From Poriferisocius sp965208545 (GTDB taxonomy: Bacteria; Actinomycetota; Acidimicrobiia; Acidimicrobiales; Bin134), in the NCBI GenBank assembly GCA_965208545.1, contig OZ242341.1:930001-994000 (forward strand): a stretch of 64,000 nucleotides of DNA, in the 5' to 3' direction. The position numbers were made by a program, and so were the translations under genes. The stretch's first letter is position 1. Each line of letters opens with the position of its first letter. A model generated the notes under the pieces. The model worked only from the letters and a program-made list of their open reading frames with translations. It was not told the origin of the DNA and did not search any database. Below are positions 23,358-32,047 of the stretch, piece by piece.

Positions 23358-24311
23358 ATGCAGGCGTTTCATGCTGATTTGAGTGACTCCGCGATCACAG
23401 TCGAGGTCGGCTCAAGGACATTTCGTCTAACCCCACAAGTTGGCTCGACCGACCCTGCAGCGAGGAAGGCGTCTTCTACCTCGGACGAGTGGAAAATTGA
23501 TTGGGTCACCGAGAAGGCCGGAAACTCTGAAATTCACCGGAGCTATGGTGGCTTCCAACGTGGCCGTATTCCTCGTTTCGCAGACTCATTCTTGTTTGAT
23601 GACACCGAACAAGATGCCATTGTTGCGGCGTTGTTCGGATGGCACGTCGTTCTGTTGGGCAGACAGTCGTTGTTCAGACATTCGTTGGTGAAGTTACTGA
23701 CCCTGCAACACCACGATGACGTTCCCACGGCCATCGCCAATCACCTTGCGCCTAATGAGGTTGCATGGCTGGATCGACTACGTCTTCCACCTGCTACCCG
23801 CAAGGTCTGGCAGCGCCCCATAGCGGTTTACCCTCCCGAACCCGGCATGGTCAGTGCTCTATGGCTACGCAACGGCTATGTCGCACTAGCGCGATGGGGC
23901 GATTCCCGTCGGACAATTAGGCTGGCCTCGCTGGTCATCCCGCCGCCCGATCCCGACCATGGGACAGTCATTGAGCCCACGAGCGTCACAGAGTTGGGTA
24001 TTGATGATTTGTCTCTGGTCAAACAGATTGCGGAGGCACTAGGCGTCTCAAACGAGGTTCCCAGGCTTATTACCGAAGCCGAGGGGCTTAACCATGAAAT
24101 TCCTAGGCTTGTAGCCAAGGCGGGTGGGTGTCCGGACGAAGCCGCGAGGCTGATAGCCGAGGCCCTTGGGATCGCGGACAACACCGCTGAATCGGTTGTC
24201 CGACGGCTGGGGCTCAAGGGTGGTACAGCAATTCGATGGTTCGGCGGTTCGCCGTTCCCTCACGGTTACGGTCATGGTGGCCGACCCTTCCCCAAGTCTC
24301 CCCGTCCGTAA
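23358..24311 (+). CDS. Protein of unknown function with 14-residue repeats, XRE neighbour
   Basis: A 317-residue protein not resembling HipA or another toxin family that I recognise. The middle part (EQDAIVAALFGWHVVLLGRQSLFRHSLVKLLTLQ) is largely helical. From about residue 224 there are four consecutive 14-residue units (IAEALGVSNEVPRL, ITEAEGLNHEIPRL, VAKAGGCPDEAARL, IAEALGIADNTAES), then a Gly/Pro-rich tail. CAGGGACAAAC before the ATG may be the ribosome-binding site. With the XRE gene it could be a two-gene unit; its role is unknown. Confidence 0.65.
   Translation: MQAFHADLSDSAITVEVGSRTFRLTPQVGSTDPAARKASSTSDEWKIDWVTEKAGNSEIHRSYGGFQRGRIPRFADSFLFDDTEQDAIVAALFGWHVVLLGRQSLFRHSLVKLLTLQHHDDVPTAIANHLAPNEVAWLDRLRLPPATRKVWQRPIAVYPPEPGMVSALWLRNGYVALARWGDSRRTIRLASLVIPPPDPDHGTVIEPTSVTELGIDDLSLVKQIAEALGVSNEVPRLITEAEGLNHEIPRLVAKAGGCPDEAARLIAEALGIADNTAESVVRRLGLKGGTAIRWFGGSPFPHGYGHGGRPFPKSPRP
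24027..24194 (+). repeat. Four in-frame 42-bp tandem repeats
   Basis: The stretch encodes four 14-residue units of pattern (I/V)xxAxGxxxExxRL, except that the last unit is degenerate. DNA identity is lower than protein similarity, so the repeats are old and under protein-level selection. Confidence 0.6.
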
Positions 24312-24473
24312 GGTCGGGGAAACTCTTGGGTCTAACCTGCACTCATTGAGATCCCCTGGGGGAGTTCTGGTTGCGAGTCCAGGCGACTTGAAAGGCTTGG
24401 CGTTCGGGGTGACCAGAGCGGGGGCGGTTGTACTAGATTTCTCGCGGACCCGGAAGACGATTAGGGAGATGCC

Positions 24474-24935
24474 GTGGAAGTAACGGTCACCATAAACGGG
24501 CGCAGCCACACCCACGATGTGGAGCCGCGCACGCTGCTGGTTCACTACATCCGAGACGTGGTTGGCCTCACCGGCACCAACATTGGGTGCGACACCTCCT
24601 CGTGCGGCGCCTGCACCATCCATGTGAATGGCGAGTCGGTGAAATCCTGCACCATGCTGGCCGTACAGGCCGACGGCCAGGACCTCTTGACCATCGAGGG
24701 ATTGGCCGACGGCGACGTGCTGCATCCCATGCAGGAGTCGTTCCGCCAGTGCCACGCCCTTCAGTGCGGCTATTGCACGCCGGGCATGGTCATGGCCGCC
24801 GTCTCGCTGCTGGATGAGAACCCCGACCCCACCGAGCGGGAAGTCCGCATCGGCCTCGAGGGCAACCTGTGCCGCTGCACCGGGTACCACAACATTGTCA
24901 AAGCTGTTCTGCACTGTGCGGAGGCCTCGTCATGA
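24474..24935 (+). CDS. coxS: [2Fe-2S] small subunit of a molybdenum hydroxylase (CoxS type)
   Basis: A 153-residue iron-sulfur subunit from a GTG start. Cys39, 44, 47 and 59 bind the plant-type cluster (GCDTSSCGAC) and Cys98, 101, 133 and 135 bind the second (QCGYC, CRC). It passes electrons from the molybdenum site to the FAD subunit in CO dehydrogenase and xanthine-type hydroxylases. coxM overlaps it by four bases. The molybdenum large subunit expected next to these two is missing from the window. Confidence 0.93.
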   Translation: MEVTVTINGRSHTHDVEPRTLLVHYIRDVVGLTGTNIGCDTSSCGACTIHVNGESVKSCTMLAVQADGQDLLTIEGLADGDVLHPMQESFRQCHALQCGYCTPGMVMAAVSLLDENPDPTEREVRIGLEGNLCRCTGYHNIVKAVLHCAEASS

Positions 24936-25756
24936 TTCCTGCGGCATTCGATTACATCCGGGCCGGATCGGCCGATGAGGCGCTGGCCGCGCTGGCCGAG
25001 CACGGCGACGAGGCCAAGCTGCTGGCCGGCGGCCACTCCCTGCTGCCCCTGATGAAGCTGCGCTTGTCTACCCCCGCGGTGTTGGTGGACATCGGCCGCC
25101 TCGACGACCTCAGCTACATCAACGACGCTGGTGACCACCTCGCCATCGGCGCCCTCACCCGCCACCGCGACGTGGAGACCAGCGAGCTGATTCAGTCGCA
25201 GGCTGGGCTGTTGGCCGAGGCCACCAGCCACGTAGGCGACCCCCAGGTCCGCCATCGGGGCACCATCGGCGGCTCCATCGCCCACGGTGATCCCGCCTCC
25301 GACCTGCCGTCGGTGATGCTGGCCATGCGGGCCACCCTGGTGGCCCGAGGACCGGGCGGCGAGCGGGAGATCGCGGTGGACGACTTTTTCACCGGGTTCC
25401 TGGAGACCGCTCTGGGCGACGACGAACTGCTCACCGAGATCCGGGTGCCCAAGATGCCCGACGCCACTTGGGGCTTCCAGAAGTTCAACCGCCGGGCCCA
25501 GGACTGGGCCATCGTGGGCGTGTCGGCCATCGTGGGCAACGGCAGCGCCGGCGTGGGGCTGGTGAACATGGACAGCATTCCCGTGCGGGCCGCTGGTGTG
25601 GAAGCCGCCCTGTCCGGGGGCGCGTCAGCCGCCGACGCCGCCGAAGCGGCTGCTGAGGGCACCAACCCGCCATCTGACCTGAACGCCGGCCCCGAGTACC
25701 GGGAGCATCTCGCCCGGGTGCTCACCCGCCGGGCGCTCGAAGCCGCTGGACGCTAA
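24932..25756 (+). CDS. coxM: FAD-binding medium subunit of a molybdenum hydroxylase (CoxM type)
   Basis: A 274-residue FAD subunit: N-terminal FDYIRAGSADEALAAL, AKLLAGGHSLLPLMKLR (FAD-binding loop AGGHS), and HVGDPQVRHRGTIGGSIAHGDPASDLP with TIGG, all standard for this family. The ATG overlaps the coxS stop. The usual order M-S-L is here S-M with no L after, since a MoxR-type ATPase gene follows directly. Confidence 0.93.
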   Translation: MIPAAFDYIRAGSADEALAALAEHGDEAKLLAGGHSLLPLMKLRLSTPAVLVDIGRLDDLSYINDAGDHLAIGALTRHRDVETSELIQSQAGLLAEATSHVGDPQVRHRGTIGGSIAHGDPASDLPSVMLAMRATLVARGPGGEREIAVDDFFTGFLETALGDDELLTEIRVPKMPDATWGFQKFNRRAQDWAIVGVSAIVGNGSAGVGLVNMDSIPVRAAGVEAALSGGASAADAAEAAAEGTNPPSDLNAGPEYREHLARVLTRRALEAAGR

Positions 25757-25766
25757 CGCCCAGCCT

Positions 25767-26681
25767 TTGGGCACTCAGCCTTCTTCGGCTGCTGAGGTAG
25801 CCGACGGACTAAAGGGCTGTGACTACCTGGCCGACGAGGGGTTGGCCACGGCCGTGTTCTTGGCCATGACCCTGAACCGCCCCCTGCTGTTGGAGGGCGA
25901 GCCCGGCGTGGGCAAGACCGAAACGGCCAACGCGCTTGCCGCGTGGACCGGCGGGGAGCTGATCCGCCTCCAGTGTTATGAGGGCATCGACGTGGCCCAG
26001 GCAGTGTACGAGTGGGACTACTCCCGCCAGCTCTTGCACCTGCGCACCGCAGAGGCCACCGGGGGCGCCACCCGGGAGACGGCCGACGCCTTGGAAGACG
26101 AGCTGTACTCCGAGCGTTTTCTCATCAGGCGCCCCCTACTGCGGGCCATCGCTGCCACAGAGGGCCCACCGCCAGTGCTGTTGATCGACGAGGTCGACCG
26201 GGCCGATGACGAATTCGAAGCCTTCTTGCTGGAAATCCTGTCCGACTATGCGGTGACCGTGCCCGAGATCGGCCGATTCGCGGCCACCACTCCGCCTCGG
26301 GTCATCATCACCTCCAACCGCACCCGCGACGTCCACGACGCCCTCAAGCGGCGCTGTCTGTACCACTGGGTGGAGCACCCCAGCTTCGAGCGGGAAGTGG
26401 CCATCATTGGCCGCCGGGCTCCCGAAGTGAGCGAGCTGCTGGCCCGCCAGGTGGCTGCCGCGGTGGCCGCATTCCGGGAGCTGGGCCTGTACAAGCCCCC
26501 CGGTGTGGCCGAGAGCATCGACTGGAGCTTGGCGCTGGGCCGACTTGGGGCCGCCGAGCTGACCCCTGAGATCACCCAGGCCAGCCTGGGGTCGGTGCTC
26601 AAGTACCGGGAAGATCAGCAGCGGGTGGTCGACCAGGGCATCGCCGGCCTGATCGATCAGGCCATCGCCCGGGCCGGATGA
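25767..26681 (+). CDS. coxD: MoxR-family AAA+ ATPase (CoxD-like)
   Basis: A 304-residue MoxR ATPase: Walker A GEPGVGKT at about residues 44-51, Walker B VLLIDEVDRADDEFEAFLLEIL, and IITSNRTRDVHDALKRRCLYHWVEHP with the arginine finger. CoxD-type ATPases help mature the metal site of CO dehydrogenase together with a VWA partner, which is the next gene. The TTG start is the weakest part of the call; it lies ten bases after coxM. Confidence 0.9.
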   Translation: MGTQPSSAAEVADGLKGCDYLADEGLATAVFLAMTLNRPLLLEGEPGVGKTETANALAAWTGGELIRLQCYEGIDVAQAVYEWDYSRQLLHLRTAEATGGATRETADALEDELYSERFLIRRPLLRAIAATEGPPPVLLIDEVDRADDEFEAFLLEILSDYAVTVPEIGRFAATTPPRVIITSNRTRDVHDALKRRCLYHWVEHPSFEREVAIIGRRAPEVSELLARQVAAAVAAFRELGLYKPPGVAESIDWSLALGRLGAAELTPEITQASLGSVLKYREDQQRVVDQGIAGLIDQAIARAG

Positions 26682-26732
26682 GTACCGATTTCCAGGCCAT
26701 GCTGTCGCTGATCGCCGTACCTGCCATCGCCC

Positions 26733-27890
26733 GTGCAGGCTGACGAGATTGCGGTCGGCTTCGTAAATGCGCTGAGAGGCGCGGGCATCGACGTGGCCGT
26801 GGGATCGTCGGTGAACTACTACCAGGCGCTCGGGGCGGTGGGCGTGGAGCAGCGCAGCTCGGTGTACTGGGCCGGCCGGACCACCCTGGTGACCGAGCCC
26901 GACGATATCGAGCTCTTCGACAAGATCTTCGACGCCTATTACGGCGGACAGCAGCTGGTGGCCACTCCGGTAATGGAGGTGACCCAGCCCATCACCCTGG
27001 TGGTGGACGACGACGGCGACGATGAGGGCGATGACGACGGCGGCGACGAAGACCCCGGCGATCCCACCCTCACGCTGCGGTGGAGCCGCCACGAAGTGCT
27101 GCGCGACAAGGACTTCGCCGATTACAGCGACGATGAGCTCGACGAGGCCCATCGGCTCATGGCCGCCATGGCCCGCATCGGCGGCACCCGGCGGTCTCGC
27201 CGCCGACGCCGCACCCATCGCACCGCGGGGCACCCCGAGCTGAGGCGCACAGTGCGGGCCGCTATCCGCAGCGGCGGTGAGCCGGTGCGACGCTGGTATA
27301 CCGAGCCGGGCGAGCGGTTGCGCAGGGTGGTGCTGCTGCTGGACATCTCGGGGTCTATGGAGTCGTACGCCCGAGCGCTTATCCGCTTCGTCCACGCCGC
27401 GGTGGTGGGTCGGCGCCGAGTGGAGGTGTTCACCATCGGCACCCGGCTGACCCGCATCACCCGGGAGCTCTCCTCGCGGGATCCCGATCGTGCGCTGGAC
27501 GAGGCTGCTGATGCAGTAAGCGACTGGTCGGGGGGCACCCGCCTAGGCGACACCCTGGCTGAATTCAATGAGCTGTGGGGTATCCGGGGCATGGCCCGGG
27601 GGGCGACCGTGGTCGTAATGAGCGATGGATGGGATAGGGGCAGCCCCGAGGTGATGGCCGAGCAGATGGCCCGATTGCACCGGGTGACCCATAGACTCGT
27701 ATGGGTGAATCCGCTGAAGGCCACCCCTGGCTACCAGCCTCTGGCCCAGGGCATGGCCGCCGCCCTGCCCTACATCGACGATTTCATCGAGGGCCATTCA
27801 TTGCACTCATTGGAGCGTCTCGCCGCGGTTCTGGATGACGACAGGTCCCCGACCGATGCTCTTCTCATGATCGGAGCAGGCGCAAAATGA
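26733..27890 (+). CDS. coxE: VWA domain protein (CoxE-like)
   Basis: A 385-residue partner of MoxR. The N-terminal part (VGFVNALRGAGIDVAVGSSVNYYQAL) is typical of CoxE; a very acidic linker (DDDGDDEGDDDGG) follows, then RRRRRTHRTAGHPELRRTVRAAIRSGG, and a VWA domain with the MIDAS sequence DISGS near residue 205. The pair MoxR-VWA acts as a metal-site maturation machine. GTG start. Confidence 0.88.
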   Translation: MQADEIAVGFVNALRGAGIDVAVGSSVNYYQALGAVGVEQRSSVYWAGRTTLVTEPDDIELFDKIFDAYYGGQQLVATPVMEVTQPITLVVDDDGDDEGDDDGGDEDPGDPTLTLRWSRHEVLRDKDFADYSDDELDEAHRLMAAMARIGGTRRSRRRRRTHRTAGHPELRRTVRAAIRSGGEPVRRWYTEPGERLRRVVLLLDISGSMESYARALIRFVHAAVVGRRRVEVFTIGTRLTRITRELSSRDPDRALDEAADAVSDWSGGTRLGDTLAEFNELWGIRGMARGATVVVMSDGWDRGSPEVMAEQMARLHRVTHRLVWVNPLKATPGYQPLAQGMAAALPYIDDFIEGHSLHSLERLAAVLDDDRSPTDALLMIGAGAK

Positions 27891-28201
27891 AAGAAATCTT
27901 GGCCGATTTGGACGCCTGGCGGGCCGAGGGCCGGCAGGTGGCGCTGGCCCGGGTGGTCAACGTCGAGGGCTCCGGTCCCCGCGACCCCGGCGCGGCCATG
28001 GCGGTAAGCGACAACGGCGATGTGATCGGATCAGTATCGGGCGGATGCGTGGAGGGCGCGGTGGTGGTCGAGGCCCTTGACATCCTCGAGAGCGGTGAGC
28101 GGCGTATGGTCAGCTTCGGCTACAGCGACGACGAGGCGTTTGCAGTGGGGCTCACCTGCGGAGGCACCATCCACCTGTTCATCGAGCCGCTGGACTGGTA
28201 G
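27887..28201 (+). CDS. XdhC/CoxI-family N-terminal domain protein
   Basis: A 104-residue protein made of the XdhC N-terminal domain only (VALARVVNVEGSGPRDPGAAMAV, IGSVSGGCVEGAVVVEALDIL, GLTCGGTIHLFIEPL). XdhC proteins bind molybdenum cofactor and deliver it, often sulfurated, to hydroxylases. It overlaps the VWA gene by four bases; the C-terminal Rossmann part is found in the next gene. Confidence 0.88.
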   Translation: MKEILADLDAWRAEGRQVALARVVNVEGSGPRDPGAAMAVSDNGDVIGSVSGGCVEGAVVVEALDILESGERRMVSFGYSDDEAFAVGLTCGGTIHLFIEPLDW

Positions 28202-28203
28202 CG

Positions 28204-29004
28204 GTGTCCGAGCTCTATGAGCGGCTTCGGGAGGCCATCGTCGATGAGCGGCCCGTTGCGCTGGCCACCGTCATCGAAGGCCACAACTCCGGGGCCAAGC
28301 TGGTGGTGGAGCCCGATGGCGACATCATCGGCACCCTGGGCCATCCCGAGCTGGATCGGATCGTCAGCCGGGATGCGGTGGGGGAGCTGGCCGCCGGCCG
28401 CACCGGGGTGCGCCACTACGGCGCCGAAGGCCAGGCTCGAGAGACCGACGTCTCGGTGTTCATTGAGTCGTTCTCGCCTCCGCCGATCATGCTCGTCTTC
28501 GGGGCGGTGGACTTCACCGCCGCGCTGGCTCGATCCGGCAAACTTCTGGGATTCAACGTGATCGTGGCCGATGCCCGCCCGGTGTTCGCCACCGTCAAGC
28601 GGTTCCCGATGGCCGATCGGGTGATGGTGGCCTGGCCCGACGAGGTGTTCGACACCTACGGCGACCGTCTAGGTCCTCACGACGCGGTGTGCATCCTCAC
28701 CCACGACCCCAAATTCGACGTCCCCGCTGTGCAGCGGGCTGTGGCCACCGACGTGGGCTACATCGGGGTCATGGGCAGCCGCCGCACCCACGCCACCCGC
28801 CTGGAGCGGTTGCACGAGGTGGGAGTGGACCAGAAGGGAATCGACCGGCTCATGGCCCCCATAGGGTTGGACATCGGCTCCCGCACGCCCGAAGAGACTG
28901 CCGTATCGGTGTGCGCTGAGATCATCGCCAACCGCACCGGCCACACCGCTCCGTCGCTGCGCGACAGCGAAGGCCCCATCCATCGCCCACCGGCCGAGGG
29001 ATGA
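28204..29004 (+). CDS. XdhC-family protein with Rossmann domain
   Basis: A 266-residue XdhC protein: a weaker N-terminal domain (RPVALATVIEGHNSGAKLVV) and a complete C-terminal Rossmann domain (MLVFGAVDFTAALARSGKLLGF, VGYIGVMGSRRTHATRLERL, GLDIGSRTPEETAVSV). GTG start two bases after the previous stop. Together the two genes look like a split or duplicated CoxF/XdhC. Confidence 0.9.
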   Translation: MSELYERLREAIVDERPVALATVIEGHNSGAKLVVEPDGDIIGTLGHPELDRIVSRDAVGELAAGRTGVRHYGAEGQARETDVSVFIESFSPPPIMLVFGAVDFTAALARSGKLLGFNVIVADARPVFATVKRFPMADRVMVAWPDEVFDTYGDRLGPHDAVCILTHDPKFDVPAVQRAVATDVGYIGVMGSRRTHATRLERLHEVGVDQKGIDRLMAPIGLDIGSRTPEETAVSVCAEIIANRTGHTAPSLRDSEGPIHRPPAEG

Positions 29005-30302
29005 AGCGCCTCGCCCCGCTGATAGCGGCGGCGCTGGTGCTCTCGTCCTGTGGCAGCTCCGAACCGGCCGCCGACCCCACCGCGTCTCCGCTAGCGCCGA
29101 CGGCCACTGCAGTTCTCGACGCAACCGAGGCTCCTGAACCCACCGCGGCGTCAACTGCCGCCTCTATCGCACCCGCATCCACACCTACTTCAATTCCTGC
29201 CCCGCCCACACCCCAAGTGATCACCGGAGGCGAAGGGCCCACCGGGGATCTGCTCTACGTGTCGCGTGATTGGACCACCGACTGGTCCACCCGCACCATC
29301 AATCTCGATGAGCTGCGGATCGGCATCCAGGTGGTACCCATCCGCGATCGCATCCCGCCCATCGACGAACCCGAGTTCGCCCCGGCATCGGAGGCTGGGT
29401 GGTCAGATCCCGAACCCGGCCTGTTGCTGGTGATGGGCGACACCGCCCGCTTCTATCCGTTGGCCATGCTCATCGTCCATGAGATCGTCAACGACGAGAT
29501 CGACGGACGCCCGGTGCTGGTCACCTACTGCCCGCTGTGCAACAGCGCTTTGGTGTTCGACCCGGTGGTCGACGGACAGCGGCTGCGGTTTGGCACTTCC
29601 GGGCTGTTGCGCAACAGCGACTTGGTGATGTGGGACGACGCCACCGAGTCGCTGTGGCAGCAGATCGGCGGCGAGGGGTTGGTGGGGGCTTACGCCGGTC
29701 ATCGTTTAGACGTCATCCCGTCGGCCATCGTGTCGTGGAGCGACTTCAAAGCCGGCTATCCCGATGGGGTTGTGCTGGACCCGCCCGGACGTCCCACCAG
29801 CAGCTACGGCCGCAATCCCTACGTGCAGTACACCTCCCGGACGTCGCCCATACCCGGTTTCTTCGACTCCACCATTTTGGATGACCGTTATCCCGCCCTG
29901 GAGCGCACCGTCGGTGTCACGGTCAACGACCACGACAAGGCCTACCCGTTCAGCGTGGTGCAGGCCAACAGAGCACTGAACGACACTGTGGCCGGGGTTC
30001 CGGTGGTGGTGCTGTGGTCGCCGGGCACCGCCGATGCGCTGGATTCCCCAGTTACCGCCGAAGGGATGGATGTGGGAGCGGCGCTGGCCTTTGACCGGCG
30101 GGTTGACGGAGAGGCGCTGGAGTTCGCTCCGGCCGGCGATGGCCGGTTCACCGATGACCAAACCGGATCGACCTGGAACGTGCTCGGACAAGCGGTCGAC
30201 GGCGAGCTGACTGGCGCCCGGTTGGAGCCGGTGGTGCACACCAACGAATTCTGGTTCGCCTGGTCGGCGTTCCACCCCAATGGCGAGGTATTCGGGCCAT
30301 GA
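29001..30302 (+). CDS. DUF3179 domain lipoprotein
   Basis: A 433-residue lipoprotein: lipobox VLSSC (Cys17), a Thr/Pro/Ala linker to about residue 75, then a DUF3179 domain with the family core HEIVNDEIDGRPVLVTYCPLCNSALVFD and FGTSGLLRNSDLVMWDDATESLWQQ. The CPLC motif could bind metal or be redox-active. Role unknown; it is coupled to the XdhC gene by ATGA, so a link to the molybdenum enzyme is possible. Confidence 0.88.
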   Translation: MKRLAPLIAAALVLSSCGSSEPAADPTASPLAPTATAVLDATEAPEPTAASTAASIAPASTPTSIPAPPTPQVITGGEGPTGDLLYVSRDWTTDWSTRTINLDELRIGIQVVPIRDRIPPIDEPEFAPASEAGWSDPEPGLLLVMGDTARFYPLAMLIVHEIVNDEIDGRPVLVTYCPLCNSALVFDPVVDGQRLRFGTSGLLRNSDLVMWDDATESLWQQIGGEGLVGAYAGHRLDVIPSAIVSWSDFKAGYPDGVVLDPPGRPTSSYGRNPYVQYTSRTSPIPGFFDSTILDDRYPALERTVGVTVNDHDKAYPFSVVQANRALNDTVAGVPVVVLWSPGTADALDSPVTAEGMDVGAALAFDRRVDGEALEFAPAGDGRFTDDQTGSTWNVLGQAVDGELTGARLEPVVHTNEFWFAWSAFHPNGEVFGP

Positions 30303-30336
30303 CGGTTGAGCCCAACCTGATCGAGTTGGTGCGTCG

Positions 30337-30894
30337 ATGACCATTGCCGCAGTTCTATTGGCCGCTGGCGCCGGAACCCGGTTTGGGGGCGACACCCACA
30401 AGCTGCGGGCCCCGTTTCGGGGTCAGACCGTGGTCCAGCATGCCCTCGGCGCTGCGCTAGAAGCCGGGCTCGACGCGGTGTACATCGTGACCGGGGCGGT
30501 CGAGCTGCGCGACCTGATTCCCGACGGCGTGGTGTTGGTGGAGAACCACTCCTGGGAGTTGGGCCAGGCCACCTCGCTGCGGGCCGGGGTGTTCACCGCC
30601 GAAAACGACGGACACGATGCGGTGGTGATCGGGCTGGGCGATCAGCCCCTGGTGGGCGCCGAGTCTTGGCGGATGGTGGCGGAGGCCGAGGGAGACTTGG
30701 TTACCGCGGTCTATCAGGGACGCCGCAGCCCTCCGGTGAAGCTGGGAGCGGCGGTCTGGCCGCTGCTACCCACCAGCGGGGATGCCGGGGCCAGAATGCT
30801 CATGCAAATGAGGCCCGAGCAGGTTACGGAAGTATCCTGTCCCGGAGAGCCGGTCGATTTTGACACTGTTCAGGACTTGGAAGAATGGTCTTGA
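30337..30894 (+). CDS. MobA-like NTP transferase (MocA type)
   Basis: A 185-residue nucleotidyltransferase: LLAAGAGTRFGGDTHKLRAPFRG (the nucleotide-binding loop), SWELGQATSLRAGV, and VIGLGDQPLVGAESW with the metal-binding Asp. MocA-type proteins convert molybdopterin to the cytosine dinucleotide form used by CO dehydrogenase-type enzymes, which fits the locus. Confidence 0.9.
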   Translation: MTIAAVLLAAGAGTRFGGDTHKLRAPFRGQTVVQHALGAALEAGLDAVYIVTGAVELRDLIPDGVVLVENHSWELGQATSLRAGVFTAENDGHDAVVIGLGDQPLVGAESWRMVAEAEGDLVTAVYQGRRSPPVKLGAAVWPLLPTSGDAGARMLMQMRPEQVTEVSCPGEPVDFDTVQDLEEWS

Positions 30895-30941
30895 AGGGTT
30901 CGGAATCGAATTGAGAGATGTGAAATTGGAGGACCTGCAGC

Positions 30942-31592
30942 ATGGAAATGACCAATGAGATCGAGGTCAACGCCTCAGCCAGTGATGTTTGGGACGCCTT
31001 CAATGATGTGGAGCGCATCGCCCCTTGCCTGCCCGGTGCCCAGCTCACCGAGATAGAGGGTGAGGAGTACCTGGGCGTGGTCAAGGTCAAGGTCGGGCCG
31101 GTCAACGCTCAGTACAAGGGCAAGGCCACCTTCGTCGAACGAGATCAAGACGCCCTCAAGGTGGTGATCCTGGCCGAGGGCCGGGAAACCCGGGGGCAGG
31201 GAAACGCCAGCGCCAACATAACTGCGACCTTGGAAGCGCTGGACGACAATCGGACAAAGGTCGGTGTCACCACCGATCTAAAGATCACCGGCAAGGTGGC
31301 TCAGATCGGTCGCAACCTCATTCCCGACGTGAGTTCGAAGATCATGGATCAGTTTGCCGATAATCTGGAGGCCATGCTTTCAGCCTCCACAGATGATTCT
31401 TCCTCCGGCGACGACGCCGCTGCTGGCGATTCAGGCGCTGGCCCGGCCTCCCGCCCCGAGCCCGAAGCGGTTGACTTGCTGGAAGTGGCCGGTCCGCCGG
31501 CCGCCAAGAAGTTTGGTCCCATCGCCGGGATCATCGCCGCTCTTTGGATCGTGAGGAAGATCTTCAAGAGAAGGAAGAAAAAGAAGGGCTGA
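30942..31592 (+). CDS. coxG: CoxG-family SRPBCC protein with C-terminal membrane anchor
   Basis: A 216-residue protein. Residues 1-145 form the SRPBCC domain of the CoxG type (VNASASDVWDAFNDVERIAPCLPGAQLTEI, EYLGVVKVKVGPVNAQYKGKATFVE). A low-complexity Ser/Asp/Ala linker leads to a transmembrane segment (PIAGIIAALWIVRKIF) and a Lys/Arg tail. CoxG anchors CO dehydrogenase to the membrane. GGAGG lies about ten bases before the ATG. Confidence 0.92.
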   Translation: MEMTNEIEVNASASDVWDAFNDVERIAPCLPGAQLTEIEGEEYLGVVKVKVGPVNAQYKGKATFVERDQDALKVVILAEGRETRGQGNASANITATLEALDDNRTKVGVTTDLKITGKVAQIGRNLIPDVSSKIMDQFADNLEAMLSASTDDSSSGDDAAAGDSGAGPASRPEPEAVDLLEVAGPPAAKKFGPIAGIIAALWIVRKIFKRRKKKKG

Positions 31593-31600
31593 CCCTTCGC

Positions 31601-32047
31601 TTGGAAAACGACGAGCAGGTCGAGGCCCTGCTGGGCCGCGCCCCCCGGGGTCCCTACGAAGTGGTGGTCAGAACCGAGGACGGCACTCCTCGGGTGCTGC
31701 GCAACGCTCCCATCTTGGACGACGGCACCCCCATGCCCACCCGCTACTGGCTGGTAGGCCCCGACGACGTGCTGAGCGTGAGCCGACTGGAATCGGCCGG
31801 GGGAGTCCGCCGGGCCGAGTCCGCCGTCGATCCCGATGAGTTGGCCGACGCCCATCGCCGGTATGCCGCCGAGCGGGACGCCGCCATTCCCGAAGGCCAC
31901 GCAGGACACCGCCCTGCCGCGGGGGTGGGCGGTACCCGCCAGGGAGTCAAGTGCTTACATGCCCACTACGCCTGGTACTTGGCCGGGGGCGACGATCCGG
32001 TCGGTCGCTGGGTGGCTGAGAACCTGGAAGCCGAAGATCTGTCGTGA
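31601..32047 (+). CDS. DUF501 domain protein
   Basis: A 148-residue DUF501 protein (VEALLGRAPRGPYEVVVRT, GTPMPTRYWLVGP, GTRQGVKCLHAHYAWYLAGG). The TTG at 31601 is preferred to an in-frame ATG inside coxG since the A/G-rich end of coxG gives a ribosome-binding site. DUF501 genes are usually adjacent to ppx in actinobacteria, as here. Function unknown. Confidence 0.88.
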   Translation: MENDEQVEALLGRAPRGPYEVVVRTEDGTPRVLRNAPILDDGTPMPTRYWLVGPDDVLSVSRLESAGGVRRAESAVDPDELADAHRRYAAERDAAIPEGHAGHRPAAGVGGTRQGVKCLHAHYAWYLAGGDDPVGRWVAENLEAEDLS

